Shown: one piece after another, positions 34,301-42,908 of the stretch
How positions within the stretch are numbered: position 1 is the stretch's first letter
Layout: every line of letters begins with the position of its first letter
Assembly (NCBI GenBank): GCA_011065065.1
Contig: JAAKFL010000002.1
Span: forward strand, 1 to 45,831
DNA: 45,831 nucleotides
Direction of reading: 5' to 3'
Source of the DNA: Chlamydiota bacterium
GTDB lineage: Bacteria; Chlamydiota; Chlamydiia; Chlamydiales; SLFE01
The notes under the pieces: generated by a model
What the model was told of the DNA's origin: nothing
What the model saw: the letters and a program-made list of their open reading frames with translations, nothing else
The model's database searches: none
Made by a program: the position numbers and the translations under genes

Positions 34301-34475
34301 AAATCATTAACGGCTCTATAAACACTAGTTTTCATAGAGGAAATATCCCCTTTATCAACATTTCCACACCACCTGAAGAAGAAGAAATAATATATATATA
34401 AAGATATTCTTCTCTGTAACTTGTGTAAATTGTGTATATTAGATATTTTAACTCTTTACTAAGGAGAATGATGTT

Positions 34476-35174
34476 ATGGATTCGTTGCGAATAGAATTTT
34501 TTTTTGATTTGTCGGAAATCGAACACCAAGCTCTTTTTAAAGCTTTTCAATATCCTTGGGAGGTTTTAGCTGCCATAGGAGACTATCTCAACAATCAAAC
34601 TTTAGGTAAAATTGATGTTGACATTCCAGAAGGAGCGTTTCTTGATAATCCCGAATTGATTTCAATTGGCGAAGGAACTGTAGTAGAACCCGGCGCTTAC
34701 ATCAAAGGACCTTGTATCATTGGGAAAAATAACTCGATTCGTCATGGAGCTTATATTCGTGGGAATGTTCTTGTTGGGGATAACTGTATTGTGGGGCACA
34801 CCACAGAAGCTAAGAACACAATATTTTTGAATGGGGCTCAAGCTGGACATTTTGCATATCTTGGAGATTCGATACTTGGAGTTAAAAGCAATGTTGGTGC
34901 CGGAACAAAATTCGCAAATCTCAAACTTGATTGCAAAGAGGTCGTTATACATGCAAATGGAGAAACCATTAACACCCAGCTTCGAAAATTTGGTGCCATT
35001 TTGGGTGACTATGTCCAAATTGGGTGTAACGCAGTGACAAACCCGGGGACGATCATCGGCCCTCACTCAAGATGTTACCCTTGCTTGAACTTTGGAGGCG
35101 TGATTCCTCCCAAATCCATCGTTAAACCCGAACAAAAATACAAAGTGATGGCCCTTGATGAAGCTCATACATGA
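34476..35174 (+). CDS. GlmU-like left-handed beta-helix (hexapeptide repeat) transferase
   Basis: 232 residues. The first 55 are a short alpha/beta lead (ALFKAFQYPWEVLAAIGDYL). The rest is a left-handed beta-helix of hexapeptide repeats: ISIGEGTVVEPGAYIKGPCI, IGKNNSIRHGAYIRGNVLVG, DNCIVGHTTEAKNTIFL and VGAGTKFANLKL. This resembles the acetyltransferase half of GlmU and sugar-1-phosphate transferases; the uridylyltransferase half (LAAGxGTRM) is missing, so it cannot be a full GlmU. Chlamydiae have a similar short protein beside ispA (from memory), and here too the prenyl synthase follows with a 17-base overlap. A likely role is acetylation of glucosamine-1-phosphate for lipid A/peptidoglycan precursors. 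AAGGAGA precedes the ATG. Confidence 0.8.
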   Translation: MDSLRIEFFFDLSEIEHQALFKAFQYPWEVLAAIGDYLNNQTLGKIDVDIPEGAFLDNPELISIGEGTVVEPGAYIKGPCIIGKNNSIRHGAYIRGNVLVGDNCIVGHTTEAKNTIFLNGAQAGHFAYLGDSILGVKSNVGAGTKFANLKLDCKEVVIHANGETINTQLRKFGAILGDYVQIGCNAVTNPGTIIGPHSRCYPCLNFGGVIPPKSIVKPEQKYKVMALDEAHT

Positions 35175-35997
35175 TCTCAATTGTTACCAAGATAGAATTG
35201 AACAACAGATCCAAACGATAACCACTCAGCTAGGACCCGCTTCACCTCTGCGTGATGCTTGTGAGTATGCCCTTTTATCCGGAGGAAAAAGATTTCGCCC
35301 CGCCCTTGTCCTCATGATTGCTGAAACTCTAGAAAACCACGTCGACGCTTCCTATGCCGCTCTTGCTATTGAAGCCTTTCATACAGCCTCCTTGATAGCC
35401 GACGACCTCCCTTGCATGGACAATGATGACGAACGGCGAAACCAACCCTCTCTTCACAAAAAATATGACGAAACTACCGCTCTCCTTGCAAGCTATGCCA
35501 TGATTGCAGCAGGATACGAACTCGTTTCACAAAACTCACTCCAACTCAATGATCCAGAAAGAGGGCTTATCGCTATCCAAATCACTTCCAAAAACACAGG
35601 TCTACATGGGGCCACCGGAGGACAGTACCTCGACATCAATCCTCCACACCTCACCAAAGAAGTGATCCTTGACGTCATTCAAAAGAAAACCGTTTCACTT
35701 TTTGAAATAGCATTTTCTTATGGATGGATTTTTGGCGGAGGAGATCTCAAATCATTACCCTTAGTTAAAAAAGCCTCCGAACACTTTGGAATGGCTTTTC
35801 AAATTACAGATGATATTGGCGACACGGAACAAGATATCGTCAACGGACGTCAAATTAACCTTGCTAACTTTTTGGGACATGAAGAAGCCACAAAAATGTT
35901 CCACGTGGAACTTAAAAAGTTTGAAGAGTGTGTGGGTGAGTTGGGGTTGGGGGGTTCTGGTGTTGCGTTTCTTGAAGAGTTGTTAAGCCACAGATGA
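35158..35997 (+). CDS. ispA: Farnesyl/geranylgeranyl diphosphate synthase
   Basis: 279 residues from the ATG at 35158 (a TTG lies one codon earlier). It is an all-alpha prenyltransferase that condenses IPP with allylic diphosphates to make precursors of bactoprenol and quinones. It shows GGKRFRPAL near residue 40, the first Asp-rich motif DDLPCMDNDDERR and the second DDIGD. The protein seems short at the C-terminus: it ends EELLSHR, and the stop codon lies in a CAGATGAACGC repeat, so the original end may have been replaced. Base composition changes along the gene, C-rich for the first 700 bases and then strongly G-rich. A ParB-site-like palindrome sits inside at 35897-35912. Confidence 0.93.
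   Translation: MKLIHDLNCYQDRIEQQIQTITTQLGPASPLRDACEYALLSGGKRFRPALVLMIAETLENHVDASYAALAIEAFHTASLIADDLPCMDNDDERRNQPSLHKKYDETTALLASYAMIAAGYELVSQNSLQLNDPERGLIAIQITSKNTGLHGATGGQYLDINPPHLTKEVILDVIQKKTVSLFEIAFSYGWIFGGGDLKSLPLVKKASEHFGMAFQITDDIGDTEQDIVNGRQINLANFLGHEEATKMFHVELKKFEECVGELGLGGSGVAFLEELLSHR
35897..35912. promoter_or_regulatory. parS-like ParB-binding site inside ispA
   Basis: TGTTCCACGTGGAACT contains GTTCCACGTGGAAC, an exact match to the widely conserved chromosomal parS core GTTNCACGTGNAAC. Such sites bind ParB and cluster near replication origins. It lies about 1.5 kb from the DnaA-box-rich region. Chance occurrence of the 12 fixed positions in 46 kb is well below one. Confidence 0.7.
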
Positions 35998-36034
35998 ACG
36001 CTGAGATTCTTTGCGTCTTTTGCATCTTTGCGTT
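35986..36034. repeat. Dispersed CAGATGAACGC / CTTTGCGT repeat at the end of ispA
   Basis: AGCCACAGATGAACGCTGAG followed by TTCTTTGCGTCTTTTGCATC and TTTGCGTT. It supplies the last two codons and the TGA of ispA. The first part is related to 2895-2923. Confidence 0.6.
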
Positions 36035-36060
36035 AAAATTTACAAAGCATTTTAGTATCT

Positions 36061-37347
<1,287 letters not shown>

Positions 37348-37423
37348 TTAATTGGATGATATATTGTTTCAAAATTAATGAAAAATAGAGTATTCTGAAT
37401 CTCTTAACTAAAAGGAGATTTTT

Positions 37424-38488
37424 ATGTCCCAACAGACAGATGAAAGAAAAAAAGCGTTAGATAACGCTGTGAGCTACATTAAGAAGCAGTTTGGTGATGG
37501 AGCGATTATGTCGCTGGGTCAAGCTGCGAGTCGCGGAGTGAGTGTGATCTCTACGGGTGCGTTGACATTAGATACTGCATTAGGGATAGGTGGTGTTCCA
37601 CGAGGACGTATCGTGGAAATTTATGGTCCGGAAGCTTCCGGGAAGTCTACTTTGGCATTGCATATTGTTGCAAATGCTCAAAAGTCTGGAGGCTTAGCGG
37701 CTTATGTCGATGCTGAGCATGCGGTGGATCCTGGTTATGCGGCGAAGATAGGGGTGAATATAGATGAATTATTAATTTGCCAGCCGGATAGCGGTGAAGA
37801 GGCTTTGAACATTGTGGAAGCCCTCACTCGTTCGAATGCAGTGGATGTGATAGTAATCGATTCTGTAGCGGCTTTGGTTCCCAAGTCTGAGCTTGAAGGA
37901 GAAATTGGTGACTCGTTTATGGGGTTGCATGCGCGAATGATGTCTCAAGCGATGCGAAAGTTGACAGCAGCGCTAGCAAAAAGCAACACATGTGCGGTTT
38001 TCATTAACCAAGTGCGTGAAAAGATCGGAATTGTTTACGGAAATCCTGAAACAACAACAGGTGGAAGGGCTCTTAAGTTTTATGCTTCTGTTCGTCTTGA
38101 GATTCGTCGTACAGGTGCAGTGAAAGGAAGCGACAACATTGATACGGGGAACAGAGTTAAGGTAAAGGTGGTTAAGAACAAAATGGCGCCTCCATTCCGC
38201 ATTGCTGAATTTGATATCATGTTTGATGAAGGGATTTCTCGAACGGGTTCAGCAATTGATCTCGGAGTGCTATATGAGATTATCGATAAGAAAGGGGCTT
38301 GGTTTAGCTACAATAGTGAGCGGCTAGGACAAGGACGTGAAGCTGTTCGTGAATTGTTGAAGAAGAATGCCGAACTTCTCGAAGAAATCGAAAATAAAAT
38401 TATGATAAAGCATCGTGAAGCGTGCGGATTGGCTCCTTTGGATGCTGAACAAGATTCAAAAATAGAAGAAGCGATTGAGTCAAACTAA
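37424..38488 (+). CDS. recA: Recombinase RecA
   Basis: 354 residues. It is the strand-exchange ATPase of recombination and SOS signalling, acting after RecBCD (genes at 5828-14189). It shows Walker [12 protein letters not shown] near residue 65, [12 protein letters not shown], Walker [19 protein letters not shown], loop L1/L2 region [15 protein letters not shown] and [20 protein letters not shown] with the RecA signature [21 protein letters not shown] precedes the ATG. No LexA-box-like palindrome is evident in the 88-bp upstream gap; TATTCT at 37391 is a possible -10. A 9-bp stem follows the stop. Confidence 0.98.
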   Translation: MSQQTDERKKALDNAVSYIKKQFGDGAIMSLGQAASRGVSVISTGALTLDTALGIGGVPRGRIVEIYGPEASGKSTLALHIVANAQKSGGLAAYVDAEHAVDPGYAAKIGVNIDELLICQPDSGEEALNIVEALTRSNAVDVIVIDSVAALVPKSELEGEIGDSFMGLHARMMSQAMRKLTAALAKSNTCAVFINQVREKIGIVYGNPETTTGGRALKFYASVRLEIRRTGAVKGSDNIDTGNRVKVKVVKNKMAPPFRIAEFDIMFDEGISRTGSAIDLGVLYEIIDKKGAWFSYNSERLGQGREAVRELLKKNAELLEEIENKIMIKHREACGLAPLDAEQDSKIEEAIESN

Positions 38489-38502
38489 GATTAAAAATCT
38501 CA

Positions 38503-38527
38503 GGATGCAGATATTCTCTCTGCATCC
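38503..38527 (+). terminator. Hairpin after recA, probable terminator
   Basis: GGATGCAGA (38503-38511) and TCTGCATCC (38519-38527) are perfect inverse complements with a 7-base loop, 15 bases after the recA stop. No T-run follows, so termination may be partial, and the next gene starts 20 bases downstream. Confidence 0.55.
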
Positions 38528-38547
38528 GAATATCCCTTTGTAAAGTG

Positions 38548-40317
38548 ATGGAAGTTCGTTCTAATTTTCAAGATTTTTCATCAAAAATCCATGGCAATTT
38601 TGTCACAAAGACTCTCGGTAAAGCCGAAGATTACGGATTGATGATTACGGATTTAGTGGGAGAGTTTGTATTTGATCAATATGCCTCTATGAAACATGGT
38701 GAGAGGGCTTATTCTCGCAAGTTTTGCAATGAATTAAGAATGTATCCAGAAGACAAGGTTTTGGATTCTGAGGATGCGTTTCGTATTTCAAGAAGATATG
38801 AACGTGAAGCGATAAAATATTTGTTTAAAAGAAAGGTTTTGAAGCGTGGAAGAAAAGAAACCGATCTTGTTGAATTCTTAGATTATGTTCGCCCAATGGC
38901 AAAGTTTGTCGGCGCGAGTGGATTGACTGCTTTATCAGTCCCTTTAACATTTCCTGTTGCGATAAATTCTTTGGGATTAAGGCTGGCTTTACGGAGAGAC
39001 CGTAATCCGGTTATTTGCATTGGGAAGACACGGTCTGTAAACTTACCTAAAGGTAAAAAGTTTTCGATCATGACGTATAATACTCGTTTGTTTGAAAGCA
39101 ATATTTTGAATCGTATGTATGGCTTTAGAGACTCAAACATACGTGGTAAAGGAATTGCACGTCAAATTAGGCGGTGTAGATCTTCAGTGGTTTGTTTGCA
39201 GGGAACTTATGACACCAAAACTGTGAGGCATCAAATTGTACCTCAATTAGCTCGCGGTGGTTACAACATTTCTATGACCGTAAAGCCAGAAAAAACTGTG
39301 GGGATGTCACCGGGGTTGTTCACGGCTAGTTATTATCCGATTAAGGACGTTGCGTTTTATAAGTTTTCTCATAAAGAGTGTGAACCGCGGGTATCAAAAG
39401 GAGTTCTGATAGTCACGATCGAGATAAAAAAAGGGAAATACATTGCAGTTGCCAATACGCGGTTAGAAGGTCCTTATGATGAAGTTCCGAAGGAATTTGT
39501 GCGAAAGGGGTATAAGGAGGAATTACGGGAATGGCAACTTAAACAGATTAAAAAAATTATCTCAAATTATTGTCTCCACTCTCCCTATGAAATATCTGAT
39601 ATTATTTTAGCAGGTGATTTTCATATAGGACGTTATACAACTCCCATTTGTAAAAGTCCCTACAAGGCTGTTGAAAATCCAGAATACGAAGTTTTTAGGA
39701 GAGTTATACTAAAAAAAGGTAAAAAGACAGGCCTCAAATTTAAGGATTTAAACTTTCCTGATAGTGATCTTTCATTTAAAAAAGCTTGGCAACCTAGGTA
39801 TCCGAGTCATGAAGAAGATCACATTTATCATAATGAAACCGGATCCGTGTCGGGTACTCTCTTGGATACGAGAGCCTTTACTTATCAGTATTTTATCGAT
39901 CTTGTGGCTTGGAAAACATTTGATTATCTTGTTGCCCACCCACTGGTTTACTACAAGAAAGATATATTTGGAAAAAGTAAAAAAATGATTAAAGCTCCTC
40001 TTTTTGAACATGTTTTGGAATTTATACAATCCTCCCTAAAGGGGCTGAAACATAAAAAAGAGTTCTATTTGACCATAGGTTGGAGGAAAATTCAAAGATT
40101 ATGGGTTGAAAAAGCTTACAAAAAGGTTTTTTCGGACGTTGAATTGAATCTTTACACGAGACCTGACTGCGTAGACCATATTTGTTTAGCAAAACGTTCA
40201 AAAAACATATTTTCCAAAAAAGGGCATACAAATCGAGTGATTCTTCCTTGCTCGGAAATAGGGCTTCTATCTGATAAGCTCATCACGAGAGTATCTCTAG
40301 TGCTCTGTCACCACTAA
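38548..40317 (+). CDS. Divergent endonuclease/exonuclease/phosphatase-fold protein (sphingomyelinase/DNase I-like)
   Basis: 589 residues from ATG 38548 (GTG 38545 is possible; no clear ribosome-binding site). The N-terminal 170 residues are of unknown type, with a hydrophobic stretch near 122-147. From about 172 the EEP fold appears: FSIMTYNTRLFE, VVCLQGTYD, a SPGLFTASYYPI block, VANTRLEGP, IILAGDFHIGRY, and a C-terminal CVDHICLA. Compared with the family (LQE, GDFN, SDH), the catalytic Glu is Gly at 219 (LQG) and the GDFN Asn is His; the final DH is kept. So it may be inactive or use altered chemistry. It is basic and has no signal peptide. In intracellular bacteria such proteins can be phosphoinositide- or sphingomyelin-directed effectors; that is inference. 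Confidence 0.65.
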   Translation: MEVRSNFQDFSSKIHGNFVTKTLGKAEDYGLMITDLVGEFVFDQYASMKHGERAYSRKFCNELRMYPEDKVLDSEDAFRISRRYEREAIKYLFKRKVLKRGRKETDLVEFLDYVRPMAKFVGASGLTALSVPLTFPVAINSLGLRLALRRDRNPVICIGKTRSVNLPKGKKFSIMTYNTRLFESNILNRMYGFRDSNIRGKGIARQIRRCRSSVVCLQGTYDTKTVRHQIVPQLARGGYNISMTVKPEKTVGMSPGLFTASYYPIKDVAFYKFSHKECEPRVSKGVLIVTIEIKKGKYIAVANTRLEGPYDEVPKEFVRKGYKEELREWQLKQIKKIISNYCLHSPYEISDIILAGDFHIGRYTTPICKSPYKAVENPEYEVFRRVILKKGKKTGLKFKDLNFPDSDLSFKKAWQPRYPSHEEDHIYHNETGSVSGTLLDTRAFTYQYFIDLVAWKTFDYLVAHPLVYYKKDIFGKSKKMIKAPLFEHVLEFIQSSLKGLKHKKEFYLTIGWRKIQRLWVEKAYKKVFSDVELNLYTRPDCVDHICLAKRSKNIFSKKGHTNRVILPCSEIGLLSDKLITRVSLVLCHH

Positions 40318-40460
40318 ATTGATGGCATCTTCATCAATCTTTTTTTCCAGGGCTTCTTGCTCGATCTAGCAAACTTTACTAAGTTTGCGTCGATCTCCGC
40401 ACTTCGCCCGGAAAAAAAAGCTTGATGAAGATGCCATCAATTTAGTGGTGACAGAGCACT
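40299..40460. repeat. 162-bp palindromic element with perfect 39-bp arms
   Basis: Arms 40299-40337 and 40422-40460 are exact reverse complements (AGTGCTCTGTCACCACTAAA and on), continued imperfectly inwards by a T-run/A-run pair. A second hairpin GCAAACTTTACTAAGTTTGC lies at the centre. The left arm covers the last codons and TAA of the EEP-like gene; the right arm ends 11 bases before the stop of the cyclo-ligase gene. Confidence 0.9.
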
Positions 40461-40470
40461 GAAGAAAAAA

Positions 40471-41019
40471 TCAAAATAACTCAAGAATTTTTAAAGGGAT
40501 ATCTTTTGAGTGAATGGGCAGAGTGTGTTCGAAGAACTGTTCTTGATACCCTACACCGACAGTGATTACACTGGGTTTACAGAGTGGTAGCAGGCGATCA
40601 TAGTATCCTTTTCCATACCCAATGCGATTGTGATGTTTATCAAATGCGATGCCCGGAATGAATGCGATATCAACATCCCAAGGATTAATTTCCTCACATT
40701 TTTCAGGAATTGGTTCTGATATTCCCCATGATGAAAGACGCAGATCTGCAAGGTTTTTGATGTGAAATAACCTCAGTTGATCCCTTTCAACAAGAGGTAA
40801 AACTAGCCTTTCTTTTTCACACAACCATGTATTGAATTCCCAAAGACAGAGTTCTGACTGAAAACTGGCGTAAGAAAGAACCATTTTACCATTGGATACA
40901 TGGGACTTGAGAGATTGAGTGGCGTTTTGACTCGCCAAACCTCGTCTTTCCTCGGAAAGGCTGTCCCGAAGCTGATGCATTGAATCACGAATGTCATGTT
41001 TACAGTACAGGTTTACCAT
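40471..41019 (-). CDS. 5-formyltetrahydrofolate cyclo-ligase
   Basis: 182 residues, normal size. It converts 5-formyl-THF to 5,10-methenyl-THF with ATP. The diagnostic C-terminal block is IAFDKHHNRIGYGKGYYDRL, followed by the conserved VGVGYQEQF and LPIHSKDIPL. The N-terminal Arg/Leu-rich helix (IRDSMHQLRDSLSEERRG) fits the family. The ATG at 41019 overlaps the end of the preceding lipoprotein gene by 20 bases, so it is translated as the last gene of the GspL-like operon. A start at the internal Met (residue 14) would remove the overlap but also part of the conserved helix. Confidence 0.9.
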   Translation of the reverse strand: MVNLYCKHDIRDSMHQLRDSLSEERRGLASQNATQSLKSHVSNGKMVLSYASFQSELCLWEFNTWLCEKERLVLPLVERDQLRLFHIKNLADLRLSSWGISEPIPEKCEEINPWDVDIAFIPGIAFDKHHNRIGYGKGYYDRLLPLCKPSVITVGVGYQEQFFEHTLPIHSKDIPLKILELF

Positions 41020-42265
41020 TTTTCACTTTGACCTTTGCTGTGAGATTCCCATTAGCGTCGAATAGAGTGGCGATTCCATTTCCATTCGCAATGCGTGAAA
41101 CTGGGTTTGTATCATCTTTGCGATAATATTCCCCTTTCACAAGAGAATCTTTTTCGTATTCTTCAATCATCATCAGAGCTCCATCCCGATACCAAGTCAT
41201 GAGAACCCCATCTTTCTGGACGTTATTCATCTCTCTTTGACTTTCTTGAGTCCCATCCCGATACCAGGTTTTCACGGTTCCTTGAAGTTGCCCTGCAATC
41301 CAGTAAGTGGAAATTTTGGGGATAGTCCCTTTACTTTCCGGATAATACTCAATATCTTCTCCGTTTTTTAACCCATTTTTCACTTGATAAATCTGCAGAA
41401 TAAATCCTTCAGGACTAAAGACTTTAATCTCGCCTTCGGGCTCCCCGCGAATGTATTGTTGTTGTTCAACGAAGTAATCTTTGGCAAAAATGGCCTTATA
41501 TCCTTCTCCATAGCGGATAGAGCAAACTTCATTGCCTTTATTGTCATAGTAGAATCCAAATTGCAATAAACCATCATCATAAGTCTCTTCATAAGCGAGT
41601 TGATTGGGGTCCCAATACCGGTATGATTTTCCGTGGGGAAGTCCGTTTCGATATTCGATCGAGGAAAGAAGCTCGCCATTATCGAGATAAATCATTCGAG
41701 TTCCGTTCTCGAGATTTTTGTGAAAGTTCACAGTTTTCCAAACGTTACCCGAAGAGTGATAGTAGATGGATTTCCCTTGTAGCATCCCTTTTAAGTAAGG
41801 AATCTCAGCAATCAAGCACCCGTCATCATTCCAAATATTGGCAGTACAACCAAAGATCCAGGTTTGTTGTGCCGCATCAGATAAATCGGGCTCTCCTTCC
41901 AGCACAATAGCTTCAACATTCTTTATTCCATTGCTGTGCCAGGAGTAATAATTTCCAGAAGCACGCCCATTGATGATTTCCACATATTGAAACGGTTGCC
42001 CGTTTGGATGATAGGTAATTAATTCTCCGCGGACATTTCCTTGACCATCGCGATAGAAGACACGGAGAACCTTTTCATAAGGCTGTGAAGTCAAAAAATT
42101 CACCGCCTCATATTGCTCTAGACGATCACAATTGCTAATGGTTTCGGAAAACCCATTGCGGTCGGTAATACTTATGCTCGATAATCGCTCCTCTATTGGA
42201 ACAGAAGGAGCGCACCCAGAGAAACATAAACATAGGGCGCAAATCAAAAATACAGCATATTTCAT
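41000..42265 (-). CDS. MORN-type repeat lipoprotein
   Basis: 421 residues from the ATG at 42265; the longer GTG start at 42292 would overlap the upstream gene and precede the signal peptide. The N-terminus KYAVFLICALCLCFSGCAPS is a lipoprotein signal with lipobox FSGC. The mature protein is a long series of MORN/YwqK-like repeats of about 22-25 residues: GELITYHPNGQPFQYVEI, GKSIYYHSSGNVWKTVNF, GTRMIYLDNGELLSSIEY, GTVKTWYRDGTQESQREM, and GVLMTWYRDGALMMIEEY. These form a beta-meander. It starts four bases after the GspM-like gene, so it probably belongs functionally to that envelope operon, perhaps as a pilotin-like or scaffold component; this is inference. Function otherwise unknown. Confidence 0.8.
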   Translation of the reverse strand: MKYAVFLICALCLCFSGCAPSVPIEERLSSISITDRNGFSETISNCDRLEQYEAVNFLTSQPYEKVLRVFYRDGQGNVRGELITYHPNGQPFQYVEIINGRASGNYYSWHSNGIKNVEAIVLEGEPDLSDAAQQTWIFGCTANIWNDDGCLIAEIPYLKGMLQGKSIYYHSSGNVWKTVNFHKNLENGTRMIYLDNGELLSSIEYRNGLPHGKSYRYWDPNQLAYEETYDDGLLQFGFYYDNKGNEVCSIRYGEGYKAIFAKDYFVEQQQYIRGEPEGEIKVFSPEGFILQIYQVKNGLKNGEDIEYYPESKGTIPKISTYWIAGQLQGTVKTWYRDGTQESQREMNNVQKDGVLMTWYRDGALMMIEEYEKDSLVKGEYYRKDDTNPVSRIANGNGIATLFDANGNLTAKVKVKNGKPVL

Positions 42266-42269
42266 GGCG

Positions 42270-42908
42270 TTATGGCTCCGTTGAATATTCACGTTTTAAC
42301 AATTTTAAGTTTAAGTTGAAAATCTCGTTATCCTTACCCGCATATTTCTTTTCCAGCTTAAAGTCTGTGATGAGAAGTTGCAATGGATTGGGACCCGGCT
42401 GATAGGGACCGATGTCAATGCCTTCAATTTTGGCAAGGATGTTTTGCAAATCATTTAAGTCGGTTTCAACCGGATGAACTAGCGTTTCAAGGGTTTCTGT
42501 GAAGTAAGGATAAGATTGGACGACTCCTTCGGCAAATACAATCGAGTTCTTTTCTTTTAAGAAGTTGAGACGGTTCGTGACAGCCTCGTTCTCAATAAAG
42601 TTATTCTGACGTGCAATCTTTTCCAAACTCTCAGTTTCTGGCTTTAGAAGAGTGATGGATTCGATATTTTTATCTATGTAAAACCGGTCAGCATTTTGGT
42701 AATGGTTCATGACGGCTTTATTGGTCGCTTGCTTCTTTTCTTTGATCAATGCGGATTCATAAGTATAGGAAATATTTTCTCCAATCGACGAGACCTCGGA
42801 TGAATAAGAATAGAGTTGATAGAGCATAAATAGGATGGGTAGGCTTCCTGCTATGAGAGCGTAAACAATAAGACGGGATTGTGAAATTGATCTTAAGAAT
42901 TTGTTCAT
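42270..42908 (-). CDS. GspM/PilO-like bitopic inner-membrane protein
   Basis: 212 residues. A short basic N-terminus and one transmembrane helix (LIVYALIAGSLPILFMLYQL, about 13-32) are followed by a helical, coiled-coil-like stretch (about 40-120) and a small C-terminal alpha/beta domain (VHPVETDLNDLQNILAKIEG; FKLEKKYAGKDNEIFNLNL). This layout matches GspM/PilO, the inner-membrane partner of GspL/PilN in type II secretion and type IV pili. Sequence alone would not identify it; the call rests on topology and on its position directly after a GspL-like gene with an ATGA overlap. It probably links the cytosolic ATPase platform to the periplasm. Confidence 0.6.
   Translation of the reverse strand: MNKFLRSISQSRLIVYALIAGSLPILFMLYQLYSYSSEVSSIGENISYTYESALIKEKKQATNKAVMNHYQNADRFYIDKNIESITLLKPETESLEKIARQNNFIENEAVTNRLNFLKEKNSIVFAEGVVQSYPYFTETLETLVHPVETDLNDLQNILAKIEGIDIGPYQPGPNPLQLLITDFKLEKKYAGKDNEIFNLNLKLLKREYSTEP

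Larger units (their letters stand above)
33540..34475. other. A+T-rich region with clustered DnaA-box-like motifs: candidate replication origin
   Basis: Nonamers one mismatch from TTATNCACA occur at 33559-33567 (TTTTCCACA), 33688-33696 (reverse), 33746-33754 (TTATCGACA), 34236-34244 and 34258-34266 (reverse TTATCAACA), 34276-34284 (reverse), 34293-34301 (TTATGGACA), 34352-34360 (TTATCAACA) and 34431-34439 (reverse). A composite of TTCC(C)ACA, a GAAGAAGA tract and ATATATAT occurs three times: + at 33561, - ending at 33626, + at 34362. The small gene and tRNA-Pro lie inside. Between genes, 33540-33844 and 34229-34475 hold nothing else apart from the promoter at 33776. The origin assignment is an inference. 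Confidence 0.4.

Noticed and set aside
34476..35174. Calling this gene full glmU
   Set aside because: The N-terminal pyrophosphorylase domain and its nucleotide-binding loop are absent; only the hexapeptide-repeat half is present.
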